Positions 31,065 to 39,409 of a stretch of 64,000 nucleotides of DNA are shown one piece after another. The DNA is from Symbiopectobacterium purcellii (GTDB taxonomy: Bacteria; Pseudomonadota; Gammaproteobacteria; Enterobacterales; Enterobacteriaceae). The notes beneath the pieces are model-generated. The model saw only the letters and a program-made list of their open reading frames with translations. It was not told the DNA's origin and did no database searches. The DNA is taken from contig NZ_CP081864.1 in the NCBI RefSeq assembly GCF_019797845.1, positions 1,302,001 to 1,366,000 of the forward strand, written 5' to 3'. How positions within the stretch are numbered: the stretch's first letter is position 1; each line of letters opens with the position of its first letter. The position numbers were made by a program, and so were the translations under genes.

Positions 31065-32246
31065 ATGAACGGAATAAATCAACGGTATGATGCCATCGTG
31101 GTCGGTGGCGGGATGGTCGGTGCCGCAGTCGCGCTCGGGCTCGCGCGCAACGGTTTTCAGGTCGCGGTGTTGGAGCAGACGGCCCCCGCTGCCTTTATAG
31201 ACGACGGCGTACCGGATATTCGGGTGTCAGCGCTGGGATATGCCTCTGTTGCACTGTTAAAGTCGTTGGGAGCATGGTCGGGCGTTGAGCAGATGCGCTG
31301 TGCGCCTTATCGTCGGTTGGAAACCTGGGAATGGGATGATGCACGCGTTGCTTTCAGCGCTGCCGACCTGCACCTGCCCGAATTGGGATTTATGGTGGAA
31401 AATCGGGTATTGCAACTGGCATTGTGGCAATGCCTGGCTGAGCTGCAGCGGTGTGATATTCGCTGCCCCGCGCAGATACGCAGCATGGTTCGCACGCCGG
31501 CGAGCTGGCATATCGCGCTGGAGAGCGGAGAGACATTGAGTGCGCCTTTGGTGCTCGGCGCGGATGGTGCGAACTCGCGTGTGCGCCAGTGGGCGGGTAT
31601 CGGCATCAATGGGTGGCAGTATCGGCAATCGTGTATGTTGGTTGCCGTGGATACCCAGCAACCTCAACAGGATTGTACCTGGCAGCAGTTTACCACTCAG
31701 GGGCCGCGCGCATTTTTGCCGCTGTTTGGGTCATGGGGTGCGCTGGCGTGGTATGACAGTCCGCGCCGCATTCGTCAACTCCAATCACTGTCGTTGCCGC
31801 AACTGGATAACGCGATTGCAGAAACCTTTCCCGCGCGGTTGGGGTCCGTGAAGTCGGTTGCCGCCGGTGCGTTCCCGCTGGTGCGTCGGCATGCACAACG
31901 GTATGTGGCTGAAGGCGTCGCCTTGGTGGGCGATGCCGCCCATACCATTAATCCACTCGCCGGGCAGGGCGTGAATCTCGGCTATCGTGACGTCGACGCG
32001 TTGATTGATGTGGTCACTGGCGCGCGGGATGCAGGGGAGTGCTGGCACAGTGAAGCCGTTTTGCTGCGCTATCAGCGTCGGCGTAAGGCCGATAACGTGT
32101 TAATGCAAAATGGCATGGACCTGTTTTATAACGCGTTTAGCAATAATTTACCGCCGTTAACCTTTGCCAGAAACATGGCATTGCTGGCTGCTGAACGCGC
32201 AGGACATCTCAAAACGCTGGCGCTGAAATATGCCATCGGTGTGTAA
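31065..32246 (+). CDS. ubiF: 3-demethoxyubiquinol 3-hydroxylase UbiF
   Basis: UbiF catalyses a late ring hydroxylation in ubiquinone synthesis. The 393-residue flavoprotein has the FAD dinucleotide fold 'AIVVGGGMVGAAVALGLA' at residues 10-27, the 'GADGANSRVRQWAGI' motif near residue 165 and the second FAD motif 'ALVGDAAHTINPLAGQG' near 285. Position divergent from miaB distinguishes it from the paralogues UbiH and UbiI. Confidence 0.94.
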   Translation: MNGINQRYDAIVVGGGMVGAAVALGLARNGFQVAVLEQTAPAAFIDDGVPDIRVSALGYASVALLKSLGAWSGVEQMRCAPYRRLETWEWDDARVAFSAADLHLPELGFMVENRVLQLALWQCLAELQRCDIRCPAQIRSMVRTPASWHIALESGETLSAPLVLGADGANSRVRQWAGIGINGWQYRQSCMLVAVDTQQPQQDCTWQQFTTQGPRAFLPLFGSWGALAWYDSPRRIRQLQSLSLPQLDNAIAETFPARLGSVKSVAAGAFPLVRRHAQRYVAEGVALVGDAAHTINPLAGQGVNLGYRDVDALIDVVTGARDAGECWHSEAVLLRYQRRRKADNVLMQNGMDLFYNAFSNNLPPLTFARNMALLAAERAGHLKTLALKYAIGV

Positions 32247-32321
32247 TGCGCGGGAGTTAGTGTGGTGGCAGTTGTCGATATCTAAAGCGCTTGGCGCAAT
32301 TCTGTAAGGTAGCGGTTGTTT

Positions 32322-32651
32322 ATGACGTATCTGTTTCTTTCTCTCGCCATTGTGGCAGAGGTGATCGCCACTTCGGCGCTCAAGCTTTCGGACGGCTTTA
32401 GTCGTTTAATGCCCAGCATCATTACTGTGATCTTTTATGGTGTGTCGTTCTATTGCCTCTCTCTGACCATGCGCACGCTGCCAACTGGCATTATTTATGC
32501 CATCTGGTCTGGGGTTGGGATTGTGCTGATCGCCACGGTGAGCTGGCTATTTTACGGCCAAAAGCTCGATTTGCCGGCGATACTGGGGATGTTACTGATT
32601 ATCCTGGGCGTGATTGTGATTAACCTGTTTTCTAAGTCGGTGGCGCATTGA
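32322..32651 (+). CDS. SMR-family multidrug efflux protein (EmrE-like)
   Basis: This 109-residue protein has four membrane helices and the small multidrug resistance hallmarks: the essential glutamate in 'AIVAEVIATSALKLS' (about residue 13) and 'PTGIIYAIWSGVGIVLIA' in helix 3. Such dimers exchange protons for cationic drugs or guanidinium-type compounds; the GIIYAIWSGVG form resembles EmrE more than Gdx. An in-frame TTG at 32316 is better spaced from AAGG and is an alternative start. It is inserted between ubiF and the tRNA operon relative to E. coli. Confidence 0.88.
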   Translation: MTYLFLSLAIVAEVIATSALKLSDGFSRLMPSIITVIFYGVSFYCLSLTMRTLPTGIIYAIWSGVGIVLIATVSWLFYGQKLDLPAILGMLLIILGVIVINLFSKSVAH

Positions 32652-32739
32652 AACGGTATCGTTGACAGGTAAACCGAAGTGGCCTTCTTTTGTTGAATCG
32701 CGGTTTAACATTCTCGCTACGATCGTCACCTTGGTAGTG

Positions 32740-32768
32740 TTGTCATTAGCCGATGGAGAAGGTAGACT
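32740..32768 (+). promoter_or_regulatory. Promoter of the candidate antisense RNA
   Basis: TTGTCA at 32740-32745 and TAGACT at 32763-32768 are spaced by exactly 17 bases. The predicted start, about 32775, coincides with the first base complementary to the toxin leader. Confidence 0.65.
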
Positions 32769-32774
32769 CAATCC

Positions 32775-32856
32775 GTTAGTAACGATTGTCGCGCTATGCT
32801 GAGGCTACCACCCTTGGCAAGCAAAAAACCCAACTTCGCTGTTGGGTTTTTTTTTT
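32775..32856 (+). ncRNA. Candidate antisense antitoxin RNA (AgrB-like, about 80 nt)
   Basis: A sigma-70-like promoter starts this RNA and a strong terminator ends it, with no reading frame inside. Its first 21 bases, 32775-32795, can pair over their full length with the toxin-mRNA leader at 33019-33039 (20 Watson-Crick pairs and one G-U). After that, pairing with the leader is only patchy. In E. coli the antitoxin AgrB similarly pairs with the 5' leader of dinQ mRNA. Here the RNA gene precedes the toxin gene on the same strand. Transcription and function are predicted, not shown. Confidence 0.65.
32824..32856 (+). terminator. Strong terminator of the candidate antisense RNA
   Basis: AACCCAAC and GTTGGGTT form a perfect stem with loop TTCGCT, followed by an unbroken T run of ten or so. 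It insulates the small RNA from the toxin gene downstream. Confidence 0.92.
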
Positions 32857-33093
32857 GCCTGTTTACTGTGCGTTAATGGTGTTACTCAGGACCGCTTTTT
32901 ACTCTTTAGTCGTTAGTGTGCGGTTGCGTTCCAGAGCCATGGTTATGTAGAACACGTCATGTTGAGAGGTAAAGACCTGCCCGGGTTACAGGTGGTGCTG
33001 GTTCGGTACCTTGGCCTGAGCGCGACAATTGTTACTAACAAAGGCGATAATCCTTCGTGCAGGCAGCGTAAAGGTAACGATCAGGGGAATCGC

Positions 33094-33108
33094 GCTCCCA
33101 ACGGGAGC
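33094..33108 (+). promoter_or_regulatory. Hairpin sequestering the toxin Shine-Dalgarno
   Basis: GCTCCC at 33094-33099 pairs with GGGAGC at 33103-33108 around an AAC loop. The right arm is the ribosome site of the 27-codon frame at 33115, so the site is closed in the mRNA unless the hairpin is opened. Such closed initiation regions are typical of type I toxin mRNAs. Confidence 0.7.
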
Positions 33109-33114
33109 AAACGG

Positions 33115-33198
33115 ATGAGAGCGATTGTAGAATCGGCGATCATCGTTCTAAAGGCGCTGTTAGCCTTTTTGGCGCTGATCCGCATTTTCCTGACATAA
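33115..33198 (+). CDS. DinQ-like small hydrophobic type I toxin (27 aa)
   Basis: The 27-residue peptide is one hydrophobic helix with a short charged N terminus. Its core AIIVLKALLAFLALIR lines up with AIIVLGALIALLELIR of the E. coli membrane toxin DinQ, which depolarises the inner membrane; both are 27 residues long. The start at 33115 follows GGGAG at a spacing of seven to eight. The longer in-frame reading from 32959 is not protein-like and contains the antisense target, so it is leader RNA. A separate upstream RNA gene is complementary to that leader. No LexA box was found, unlike E. coli dinQ. It may equal the DqlB type recognised in other enterobacteria. Confidence 0.75.
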   Translation: MRAIVESAIIVLKALLAFLALIRIFLT

Positions 33199-33214
33199 TG
33201 CCGGAAACGTAACT

Positions 33215-33247
33215 AAGGCCACCGGGTTACCGCCCGGTGGCCTTTAA
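33215..33247 (+). terminator. Terminator of the DinQ-like toxin mRNA
   Basis: AAGGCCACCGGG pairs with CCCGGTGGCCTT, followed by TTAAT, about 17 bases after the toxin stop. Confidence 0.75.
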
Positions 33248-33273
33248 TCGTTTATTGAATCATGCACAAAAGC

Positions 33274-33308
33274 AAACAGGGCGACGTCTTTCGACTGTCG
33301 CCCTGTTT
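33274..33308 (-). terminator. Terminator of the tRNA operon
   Basis: On the minus strand AAACAGGGCGAC pairs with GTCGCCCTGTTT and is followed by GCTTTTG. It lies about 25 bases past the last tRNA gene. Confidence 0.8.
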
Positions 33309-33332
33309 CTCGCTGTGTTACCAGCGTTTTTT

Positions 33333-33407
33333 TGGCTGGGGTACGAGGATTCGAACCTCGGAATGGTGGAATCAGAATCCACTGCCTTACCGCTTGGCGA
33401 TACCCCA
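33333..33407 (-). tRNA. glnV: tRNA-Gln (anticodon CTG)
   Basis: The 75-base gene including encoded CCA reads TGGGGTATCGCCAAGCGGT at its 5' end, the glutamine tRNA hallmark with unpaired first base. The anticodon loop is ATTCTGATT, so it reads CAG. It is the last gene of the cluster and corresponds to the glnV/glnX position of E. coli. Confidence 0.96.
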
Positions 33408-33413
33408 AAAATG

Positions 33414-33490
33414 TGGTGGCTACGACGGGAATCGAACCTGTGACCCCAGCATTATGAGTGCTGTGCTCTAACCAGCTGAGCTACGTAGCC
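33414..33490 (-). tRNA. metU: tRNA-Met, elongator (anticodon CAT)
   Basis: The 77-base gene with encoded CCA starts GGCTACGTAGCTCAGCTGGT and has the anticodon loop CTCATAA. The paired first base of the acceptor stem marks it as elongator rather than initiator tRNA. It appears identical to the copy at 33873-33949. Confidence 0.96.
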
Positions 33491-33559
33491 AAATAGTACA
33501 TCTTGGTTTTTTGCTTTTCAATAAAAACTTTTAACTTCAATCACATAGCATCAATTACA

Positions 33560-33634
33560 TGGCTGGGGTACCTGGATTCGAACCAGGGAATGCCGGTATC
33601 AAAAACCGGTGCCTTACCGCTTGGCGATACCCCA
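33560..33634 (-). tRNA. glnW: tRNA-Gln (anticodon TTG)
   Basis: The 75-base gene with CCA starts TGGGGTATCGCC and has anticodon loop TTTTTGATA, so it reads CAA. It appears identical to the next copy at 33664-33738; the two correspond to glnU and glnW of E. coli. Confidence 0.96.
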
Positions 33635-33663
33635 ACAACGTGCAATCTGATGCGGCATTAAGG

Positions 33664-33738
33664 TGGCTGGGGTACCTGGATTCGAACCAGGGAATGCCGG
33701 TATCAAAAACCGGTGCCTTACCGCTTGGCGATACCCCA
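33664..33738 (-). tRNA. glnU: tRNA-Gln (anticodon TTG), second copy
   Basis: Same sequence as the copy at 33560-33634, including the encoded CCA end. The 29-base spacers between copies differ. Confidence 0.96.
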
Positions 33739-33778
33739 ATACCCTAACATGCCTTGTTGCTTAACCACCGTGAAGGAA

Positions 33779-33863
33779 TGGTGCGGGAGGCGAGACTTGA
33801 ACTCGCACACCTTGCGGCGCCAGAACCTAAATCTGGTGCGTCTACCAATTTCGCCACTCCCGC
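33779..33863 (-). tRNA. leuW: tRNA-Leu (anticodon TAG)
   Basis: The 85-base class II tRNA starts GCGGGAGTGGCGAAATTGGT, has anticodon loop TTTAGGT, a long variable arm (GGCGCCGCAAGGTGT region) and encoded CCA. It reads CUA/CUN codons and matches leuW of the E. coli operon. Confidence 0.96.
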
Positions 33864-33872
33864 AAGAAAATA

Positions 33873-33949
33873 TGGTGGCTACGACGGGAATCGAACCTGT
33901 GACCCCAGCATTATGAGTGCTGTGCTCTAACCAGCTGAGCTACGTAGCC
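33873..33949 (-). tRNA. metT: tRNA-Met, elongator (anticodon CAT), first gene of operon
   Basis: Same sequence as the copy at 33414-33490. It is nearest the promoter. The operon order Met-Leu-Gln-Gln-Met-Gln parallels E. coli metT-leuW-glnU-glnW-metU-glnV-glnX with one Gln(CTG) gene fewer. Confidence 0.96.
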
Positions 33950-33987
33950 ATCTTTTCCGCGTCACCTTCATCGGCGTTGCGGGGCGC

Positions 33988-34016
33988 ATTATGCGTAGTT
34001 GGCCGAATTGCGTCAA
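33988..34016 (-). promoter_or_regulatory. tRNA operon promoter
   Basis: On the minus strand TTGACG (34011-34016) and CATAAT (33988-33993) are spaced by exactly 17 bases. The discriminator after the -10 box is GCGCCCC, a GC-rich form typical of stringently controlled stable RNA promoters. Confidence 0.88.
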
Positions 34017-34120
34017 CACATTTTTTCCCTAAAAACGCCTGTGACGGTTCGTTTGTTTGGGTTGTGAACAGTATGATGAGAAAAGCGACAATAAAACAGG
34101 TTTTCCTGCGACAAAAGGGA

Positions 34121-34150
34121 AAAAAACGGGCCCATAAAGGGCCCGTTTTT
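34121..34150. terminator. Terminator of asnB
   Basis: AAAAACGGGCCC pairs with GGGCCCGTTTTT around a loop of ATAAAG or so, between asnB and the tRNA promoter. A and T flanks allow action in both directions. Confidence 0.9.
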
Positions 34151-34194
34151 ATTCGAGACAATTACCATAAGGCAATGTTCTATAAGGGCTACGC

Positions 34195-35856
34195 TCAGTA
34201 TGCTGATTGGTGAACGCCAACCGCACGACCTGACGGATCGTCCATCTTTTTGAAGGATTCATCCCATTCGATCGCTTTTGCCGAAGAACAGGCGACAGAA
34301 GGGCCTCCAGGCACGCATTCTGCGGCGCTCGGTACCGGGAACAGCTCTTCGAAGATTTCGCGATACAAGTAGCCTTCTTTGGAGGTCGGCGTGTTGTACG
34401 GGAAACGGAAGTGGGCAGTTTCCAGTTGCTGATCGGTAACCTGTTTTGCTGCTACTTCTTTCAGCGTGTCAATCCAGCTATACCCTACGCCATCAGAGAA
34501 CTGCTCTTTCTGACGCCAGGCGACGCTGTGTGGCAGGTAGGATTCAAAACATTCACGCAGAATGTGTTTCTCCATTTTCCCGTTGCCGCACATTTTGTCC
34601 TGAGGGTTGATGCGCATTGCTACATCCAGGAATTTTTTATCCAGGAACGGTACACGCGCTTCCACGCCCCAGGCGGACATGGCCTTGTTGGCACGCGCGC
34701 AATCGTATTGATGCAGCGCGAGCAGCTTACGTACCGTTTCTTCGTGCAGCTCTTTGGCGTTAGGCGCTTTGTGGAAGTACAGGTAACCCCCGAACACTTC
34801 ATCAGAGCCTTCACCGGACAGCACCATTTTGATGCCCATCGCTTTGATTTTACGTGACATCAGATACATCGGGGTAGACGCACGAATGGTGGTGACGTCA
34901 TAGGTTTCGATGTGATAAATCACGTCGCGAATGGCATCCAGACCTTCCTGCACGGTGAAATGAATTTCATGGTGCACTGTGCCCAAATGCTCTGCCACTT
35001 CCTGCGCGGCTTTCAGATCCGGTGCACCTTCCAGACCAACGGCGAAAGAGTGCAACTGCGGCCACCAGGCTTCGCTGCGCTCGTCGTCTTCCACGCGGCG
35101 TGCGGCAAATTTCTTGGTGATCGCGGAAATAACGGAAGAGTCCAAGCCGCCAGAGAGCAGTACGCCGTAAGGCACATCGGACATCAGGTGGCTTTTCACC
35201 GATTCTTCCAACGCTTCACGCAGCGCTTCTTTGTCGGTCACGTTGTCTTTGACGGCATCGTAGTCGAACCAGTCACGACGGTAGTATTCGCGAATTTCAC
35301 CGTCTTTGCTCCACAGGTAGCTGCCTGCCGGGAATTCCTTGATGGTGGGGCATACTGGCACCAGCGCTTTCATTTCCGAGGCCACGTACAGGTTGCCGTG
35401 TTCGTCGTAGCCCATATACAGCGGGATAATGCCCAAATGGTCACGACCAATCAGGTATGCGTCTTTTTCACTGTCATACAGGGCAAAAGCGAACATGCCG
35501 CGCAGATCGTCTAAGAATTCCGGCCCTTTTTCCTGGTACAGTGCCAAAATGACTTCGCAGTCAGAACCGGTCTGGAAGGCATAACGGTCGCCGTACTGCT
35601 GGCGCAGTGCCTGATGGTTATAGATTTCACCGTTGACAGCCAGAATATGGGTGTGTGCCTGGTTGTAGAGCGGTTGGGCACCGGTGTTGACGTCAACGAT
35701 AGACAGACGTTCGTGGGCCAAAATCGCTTTTTCATTGGCATAAATACCAGACCAGTCCGGGCCGCGATGGCGCATCAGCCGAGACAGCTCCAGCGCTTTT
35801 TTACGCAATTCAACCGGATCGGTTTTGATATCCAACACACCAAAAATAGAACACAT
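34195..35856 (-). CDS. asnB: Asparagine synthase B, glutamine-hydrolysing
   Basis: AsnB makes asparagine from aspartate, ATP and glutamine. The 553-residue product has the nucleophilic cysteine at position 2 (MCSIFGVLD) of an N-terminal Ntn glutaminase domain and a synthetase domain with the pyrophosphate loop 'LLSGGLDSS' near residue 232. The start at 35856 follows GGGAG and exposes Cys2; an in-frame upstream methionine would bury it. In E. coli nagD lies between asnB and nagC; here it is absent. Confidence 0.97.
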   Translation of the reverse strand: MCSIFGVLDIKTDPVELRKKALELSRLMRHRGPDWSGIYANEKAILAHERLSIVDVNTGAQPLYNQAHTHILAVNGEIYNHQALRQQYGDRYAFQTGSDCEVILALYQEKGPEFLDDLRGMFAFALYDSEKDAYLIGRDHLGIIPLYMGYDEHGNLYVASEMKALVPVCPTIKEFPAGSYLWSKDGEIREYYRRDWFDYDAVKDNVTDKEALREALEESVKSHLMSDVPYGVLLSGGLDSSVISAITKKFAARRVEDDERSEAWWPQLHSFAVGLEGAPDLKAAQEVAEHLGTVHHEIHFTVQEGLDAIRDVIYHIETYDVTTIRASTPMYLMSRKIKAMGIKMVLSGEGSDEVFGGYLYFHKAPNAKELHEETVRKLLALHQYDCARANKAMSAWGVEARVPFLDKKFLDVAMRINPQDKMCGNGKMEKHILRECFESYLPHSVAWRQKEQFSDGVGYSWIDTLKEVAAKQVTDQQLETAHFRFPYNTPTSKEGYLYREIFEELFPVPSAAECVPGGPSVACSSAKAIEWDESFKKMDDPSGRAVGVHQSAY

Positions 35857-36015
35857 AAAGAACTCCCTCTTGCTCACCTGTCTGAAGTGAAATAACACGG
35901 TTATGGCGTCAGCAACCTTGAGTGGGACAATGCCACAACGGTTCGCGTTGCCTTCTGCGGTACCAATGACAATGATTTAGCATCAAAATGCCACTTGAAT
36001 TCAATATCATTTAAT

Positions 36016-36058
36016 GAAAAAAGCCTTTGGCATGTGTTTTATTCAATGCAAAAGGCTT
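36016..36058 (-). terminator. Terminator of the nagBAC operon
   Basis: On the minus strand AAGCCTTTTGCAT pairs with ATGCCAAAGGCTT (one G-T) and is followed by six T. It lies about 80 bases past the nagC stop. Confidence 0.8.
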
Positions 36059-36136
36059 GTTTGTGACAAAATGATAATCAGTGTCGCTATTGAGGGCGAA
36101 TTTTTGCTGATTTCATAATCCCGCAAACGTCCACGA

Positions 36137-37360
36137 TCAAGCGGGCTCGAGTAAATGCTGCAACAGGACACCGTTAAGCATGGCGCGTTTTACCAGCGCG
36201 AAAGCCCCAATGGGGGAGAGGTGGTTCAATGTGGAGACTTCAATCGGCAGGTGCTGCCGAAATTCTTTCAGCACCTGGGTGTTGATGCAGCGTTGAATGG
36301 CAGGCAGCAGAATTTTCTCGGCATCGGTGATCTCACCCGCAATCACGACCTTTTGCGGGTTGAACAGATTGATGGCGATGGCAAGCGCTTTGCCTAAATA
36401 TTTACCGGCATGCTCAAGCACATCTTGCGCCAGCGTATCACCCCGGTTAGCGGCTTTGCAGATGGCAGTGATGGTGCACTCTTCGCGCGTCAGCTTGCTG
36501 CTGAACCCTTGCGACAGAAGGTGAGCGACACGTTGCTCAATCGCTCCGTTGGACACCACTGTTTCCAGACAGCCAAAGTTGCCGCAGTGGCAGCGTTCGC
36601 CAAGGGGATCGATTTGAATATGCCCGATTTCGCCCACATTGCCGTTGCTACCGAGGAAGATTTGCCCGTTGACCAAAATGCCTGCACCGGTGCTACGGTG
36701 AACCCGGACCAGAATGGAGTCAGGGTAGTCGTGAGTGGCACCAAAATAGTGTTCAGCCAGCGCCAGGCTGCGAATATCATGGCCGACAAAGCACGTGACC
36801 TTGAAGCGCTGTTGTAGCAACTGTACGAGGGGCCAGTTATCGACGCTAATGTGCGGCATGTAATGCACAATGCCCGCCGAGGGATCGACCAAGCCGGGGA
36901 GCACGACCGAGATAGCGATCAGTTCCCGAATACGGCGTTGATTGATGGCAATAAAGTCGCTGATCGCGTCAAACAGCGAGGCTTCCAGCGTATCCTGTGT
37001 ACTTTCTGTCAACGGATAGTGGGCATCGCACAGCGATTTACCCTGAAGATCGTAGAGCGCAATCGTGGCGCCGTGGCGACCCAGACGCACGGCGATCGCG
37101 TGGAAAGGCCGCGTTTCACAAATAATGGAAATGGCACGACGCCCACCGGTAGAGGCCTGTTGGTCAACTTCTTTTATCAGCCCACGCTCCAACAACTGCC
37201 GCGTGATTTTTGTGACGCTGGCCGGCGCCAGTTGGCTGAATTCGGCTATCTGAATGCGGGAAATGGGGCCTTGTTGATCAATCAGACGATAGACAACGGC
37301 ACTATTTAACTGCTTGACCAGATCAACATTCCCTATTTGTGCTTGTCCGCCTGTCGTCAT
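36137..37360 (-). CDS. nagC: N-acetylglucosamine repressor NagC
   Basis: NagC represses nag genes and is induced by GlcNAc-6-phosphate. The 407-residue ROK protein has an N-terminal winged helix (about residues 15-75, 'ISRIQIAEFSQLAPASVTKITRQLL' in part), a ROK sugar-binding domain, and the zinc motif 'GHIQIDPLGERCHCGNFGCLE' region near 250 (CHCGNFGC). It is the third gene of nagBAC; its own operators are expected in the nagB-nagE gap. nagD, which follows in E. coli, is missing. Confidence 0.95.
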   Translation of the reverse strand: MTTGGQAQIGNVDLVKQLNSAVVYRLIDQQGPISRIQIAEFSQLAPASVTKITRQLLERGLIKEVDQQASTGGRRAISIICETRPFHAIAVRLGRHGATIALYDLQGKSLCDAHYPLTESTQDTLEASLFDAISDFIAINQRRIRELIAISVVLPGLVDPSAGIVHYMPHISVDNWPLVQLLQQRFKVTCFVGHDIRSLALAEHYFGATHDYPDSILVRVHRSTGAGILVNGQIFLGSNGNVGEIGHIQIDPLGERCHCGNFGCLETVVSNGAIEQRVAHLLSQGFSSKLTREECTITAICKAANRGDTLAQDVLEHAGKYLGKALAIAINLFNPQKVVIAGEITDAEKILLPAIQRCINTQVLKEFRQHLPIEVSTLNHLSPIGAFALVKRAMLNGVLLQHLLEPA

Positions 37361-37438
37361 TCTTGAACGCTCGCTTATCTTTCCGGCCTCGTTTTATATC
37401 CCCCTTACCTCAGATAGCCTAAGCGTTTGCTACGCGTG

Positions 37439-38587
37439 TTATCGCGTATAGACGCTATTGCCATTCACGAAGGTATGAAGGACGTGGTACCCATCATCAA
37501 ATACTGTCAGGTTGACGATTTTTCCACTTTCGATACTGCCTAACCGATCGTCCAGATGCATGGCGCGCGCTGGGTAAAGGGTTGCCATACGCAGCGCTTC
37601 ATCTAGCGCAATACCGACATGTTGCACGCTGTTCTTGACGGCATCGATCATCGTCAGTGCCGAACCGCTTAGCGTGCCGTTATCGTCCACGCACAACCCA
37701 TCACGGTAGTATATGGTTTTACCGGCAAAAGTGAACCTATCGATATCAGCGCCAGCCGGGGCCGTGGCATCGGTGACCAGTACGAGCTTCTCACCTTTGA
37801 TCCGTTTGCTGTTGCGGATATTGGCCCAATCAACGTGCATGCCATCGGCAATGATGCCGCAATAGATCTCAGGGGCGTCATAAATAGCGCCCACCAAACC
37901 CGGTTCGCGTCCGCTAATATACGGCATGGCATTAAACAGGTGAGTGGCAAAGCGAATACCGGCAGCAAATCCGCGTTTTGCTTCCTGCCAGGTGGCATTG
38001 GAATGCCCTGCCGAAACCACGATCCCCGCCTGGCTAAGCTGTCGAATCATCGCGGCTGGCACCTTTTCCGGTGCCAGCGTGATTTGACCAATCACATCCG
38101 CATTGGCACAAAGATAGTCAACCAGTTGTTGCTCGGGCGCACGGATTAGGCGGACATCGTGTGTCCCTTTTTTGATTACATTCAGCCACGGTCCTTCAAT
38201 GTGCAGGCCGAGTGCCTGATTGGTGTGTAACGCGAGATAAGCACGTAGGGTTTCAACCGCGTGCTTGATAAAAGCATCACTGGAGGTGATAAGCGTAGGG
38301 AGAAAGCTGGTGCAGCCAGAGCGTTGGTTGGCATGTTGCATGGTTTCCAGCGTGGCAATGGAAATGGCATCAATGCTGTCATTGAACTGGACGCCACCGC
38401 AGCCGTTAAGCTGTAAATCGATAAAGCCGGGGGCCACCGACCCGCCCTTCAGATCGTGGCGCGGCAGGGTGTCGGGAAGATCGGATTCGGGACACACGCT
38501 GTCGATCGTGTCATCGTTGATAACGATAGCATGGTCATCCAGTATTTGGTGCCCGGTATAGATACGACAATGGGTTAACGCATACAT
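37439..38587 (-). CDS. nagA: N-acetylglucosamine-6-phosphate deacetylase
   Basis: NagA removes acetate from GlcNAc-6-phosphate to give glucosamine-6-phosphate. The 382-residue amidohydrolase has '[19 protein letters not shown]' near residue 52, the metal-binding glutamate in '[10 protein letters not shown]' near 127, '[10 protein letters not shown]' near 193, and the catalytic aspartate in '[10 protein letters not shown]' near 269. It lies 21 bases after nagB and 78 bases before nagC. Confidence 0.96.
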   Translation of the reverse strand: MYALTHCRIYTGHQILDDHAIVINDDTIDSVCPESDLPDTLPRHDLKGGSVAPGFIDLQLNGCGGVQFNDSIDAISIATLETMQHANQRSGCTSFLPTLITSSDAFIKHAVETLRAYLALHTNQALGLHIEGPWLNVIKKGTHDVRLIRAPEQQLVDYLCANADVIGQITLAPEKVPAAMIRQLSQAGIVVSAGHSNATWQEAKRGFAAGIRFATHLFNAMPYISGREPGLVGAIYDAPEIYCGIIADGMHVDWANIRNSKRIKGEKLVLVTDATAPAGADIDRFTFAGKTIYYRDGLCVDDNGTLSGSALTMIDAVKNSVQHVGIALDEALRMATLYPARAMHLDDRLGSIESGKIVNLTVFDDGYHVLHTFVNGNSVYTR

Positions 38588-38608
38588 CTTGAACTCCCGG
38601 CTTACAGA

Positions 38609-39409
38609 TTAAAGACCGATAATGCTTTCAGCTTCCAACTCGTGGAAGTATTTCACGGTTTTCACTTTCAACTCCATGGTCGAAGGCTCATCGCAAACAA
38701 TGATTGCCTTGGCATGCAGTTGCAGACAACTGATGGTCCACATGTGATTCACATTGCCCTCTACGACTGCCTGTAATGTTTGAGCTTTATTACGGCCAGA
38801 CACCAGAATCATCACTTCCTCTGCATCCAGCAGAGTGCCAACGCCGACGGTAAGTGCGTATTTGGGAACCTGGGACACATCACCCTCGAAGAAACGGGAA
38901 TTCGCGGTGCGGGTCTCTTCGGTCAACGTTTTGATCCGCGTACGGGAGGCTAAGGATGAGGCGGGTTCATTAAACGCAATATGCCCGTCATTACCGACCC
39001 CGCCCATGAACAGGTGAATCTTGCCGTAGGAGGCCATTTTTTCTTCATAGCGTTGGCATTCGGCCACCACATCTGGAGCGTTACCGTTCAACAGGTTAAT
39101 ATTTTCCTGCTGAATATCAACGTGATTGAAGAAATTCTCATACATAAACGTGTGATAGCTTTGCGGATGTGCGGCGGGCAGACCGACATATTCATCCATA
39201 TTAAATGTCACCACGTGTTTAAAACTGACCAGCCCCGCGTTGTGCATCACGATAAGCGCTTTGTAGGCTTCTAACGGCGAGCTGCCTGTTGGCAGGCCTA
39301 ATACAAAAGGGCGCTCAGCGCTGGGATTAAAGGCATTAATGCGCTGCACAATGTGTCGTGCCGCCCATTTGCCTACCTGCTCTGATGTGGTTACGGGAAT
39401 AAGTCTCAT
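38609..39409 (-). CDS. nagB: Glucosamine-6-phosphate deaminase
   Basis: NagB converts glucosamine-6-phosphate to fructose-6-phosphate and ammonia and is allosterically activated by GlcNAc-6-phosphate. The 266-residue product begins MRLIPV, as in E. coli, and has '[15 protein letters not shown]', 'FNMDEYVGL' with the catalytic aspartate near residue 72, and '[14 protein letters not shown]' near 136. The start at 39409 follows GGAG; an upstream in-frame methionine is not supported. It is the first gene of nagBAC, divergent from nagE. Confidence 0.97.
   Translation of the reverse strand: MRLIPVTTSEQVGKWAARHIVQRINAFNPSAERPFVLGLPTGSSPLEAYKALIVMHNAGLVSFKHVVTFNMDEYVGLPAAHPQSYHTFMYENFFNHVDIQQENINLLNGNAPDVVAECQRYEEKMASYGKIHLFMGGVGNDGHIAFNEPASSLASRTRIKTLTEETRTANSRFFEGDVSQVPKYALTVGVGTLLDAEEVMILVSGRNKAQTLQAVVEGNVNHMWTISCLQLHAKAIIVCDEPSTMELKVKTVKYFHELEAESIIGL

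Noticed and set aside
32959..33018. LexA-type operator in front of the DinQ-like toxin
   Set aside because: CTG and CAG near 32978-32992 are nine rather than ten bases apart and the centre is GC-rich.
32959..33114. N-terminal 52-codon extension of the DinQ-like frame
   Set aside because: It has no ribosome site, reads as non-protein-like sequence and covers the antisense target, so it is better explained as mRNA leader.
33333..33738. CRISPR-like repeated units
   Set aside because: The repeated segments are 75-77 bases and are tRNA-Gln and tRNA-Met genes.
33333..33949. Protein-coding frames across the tRNA cluster
   Set aside because: Plus-strand frames here are read through tRNA genes lying on the minus strand; their repeats mirror the duplicated tRNAs.
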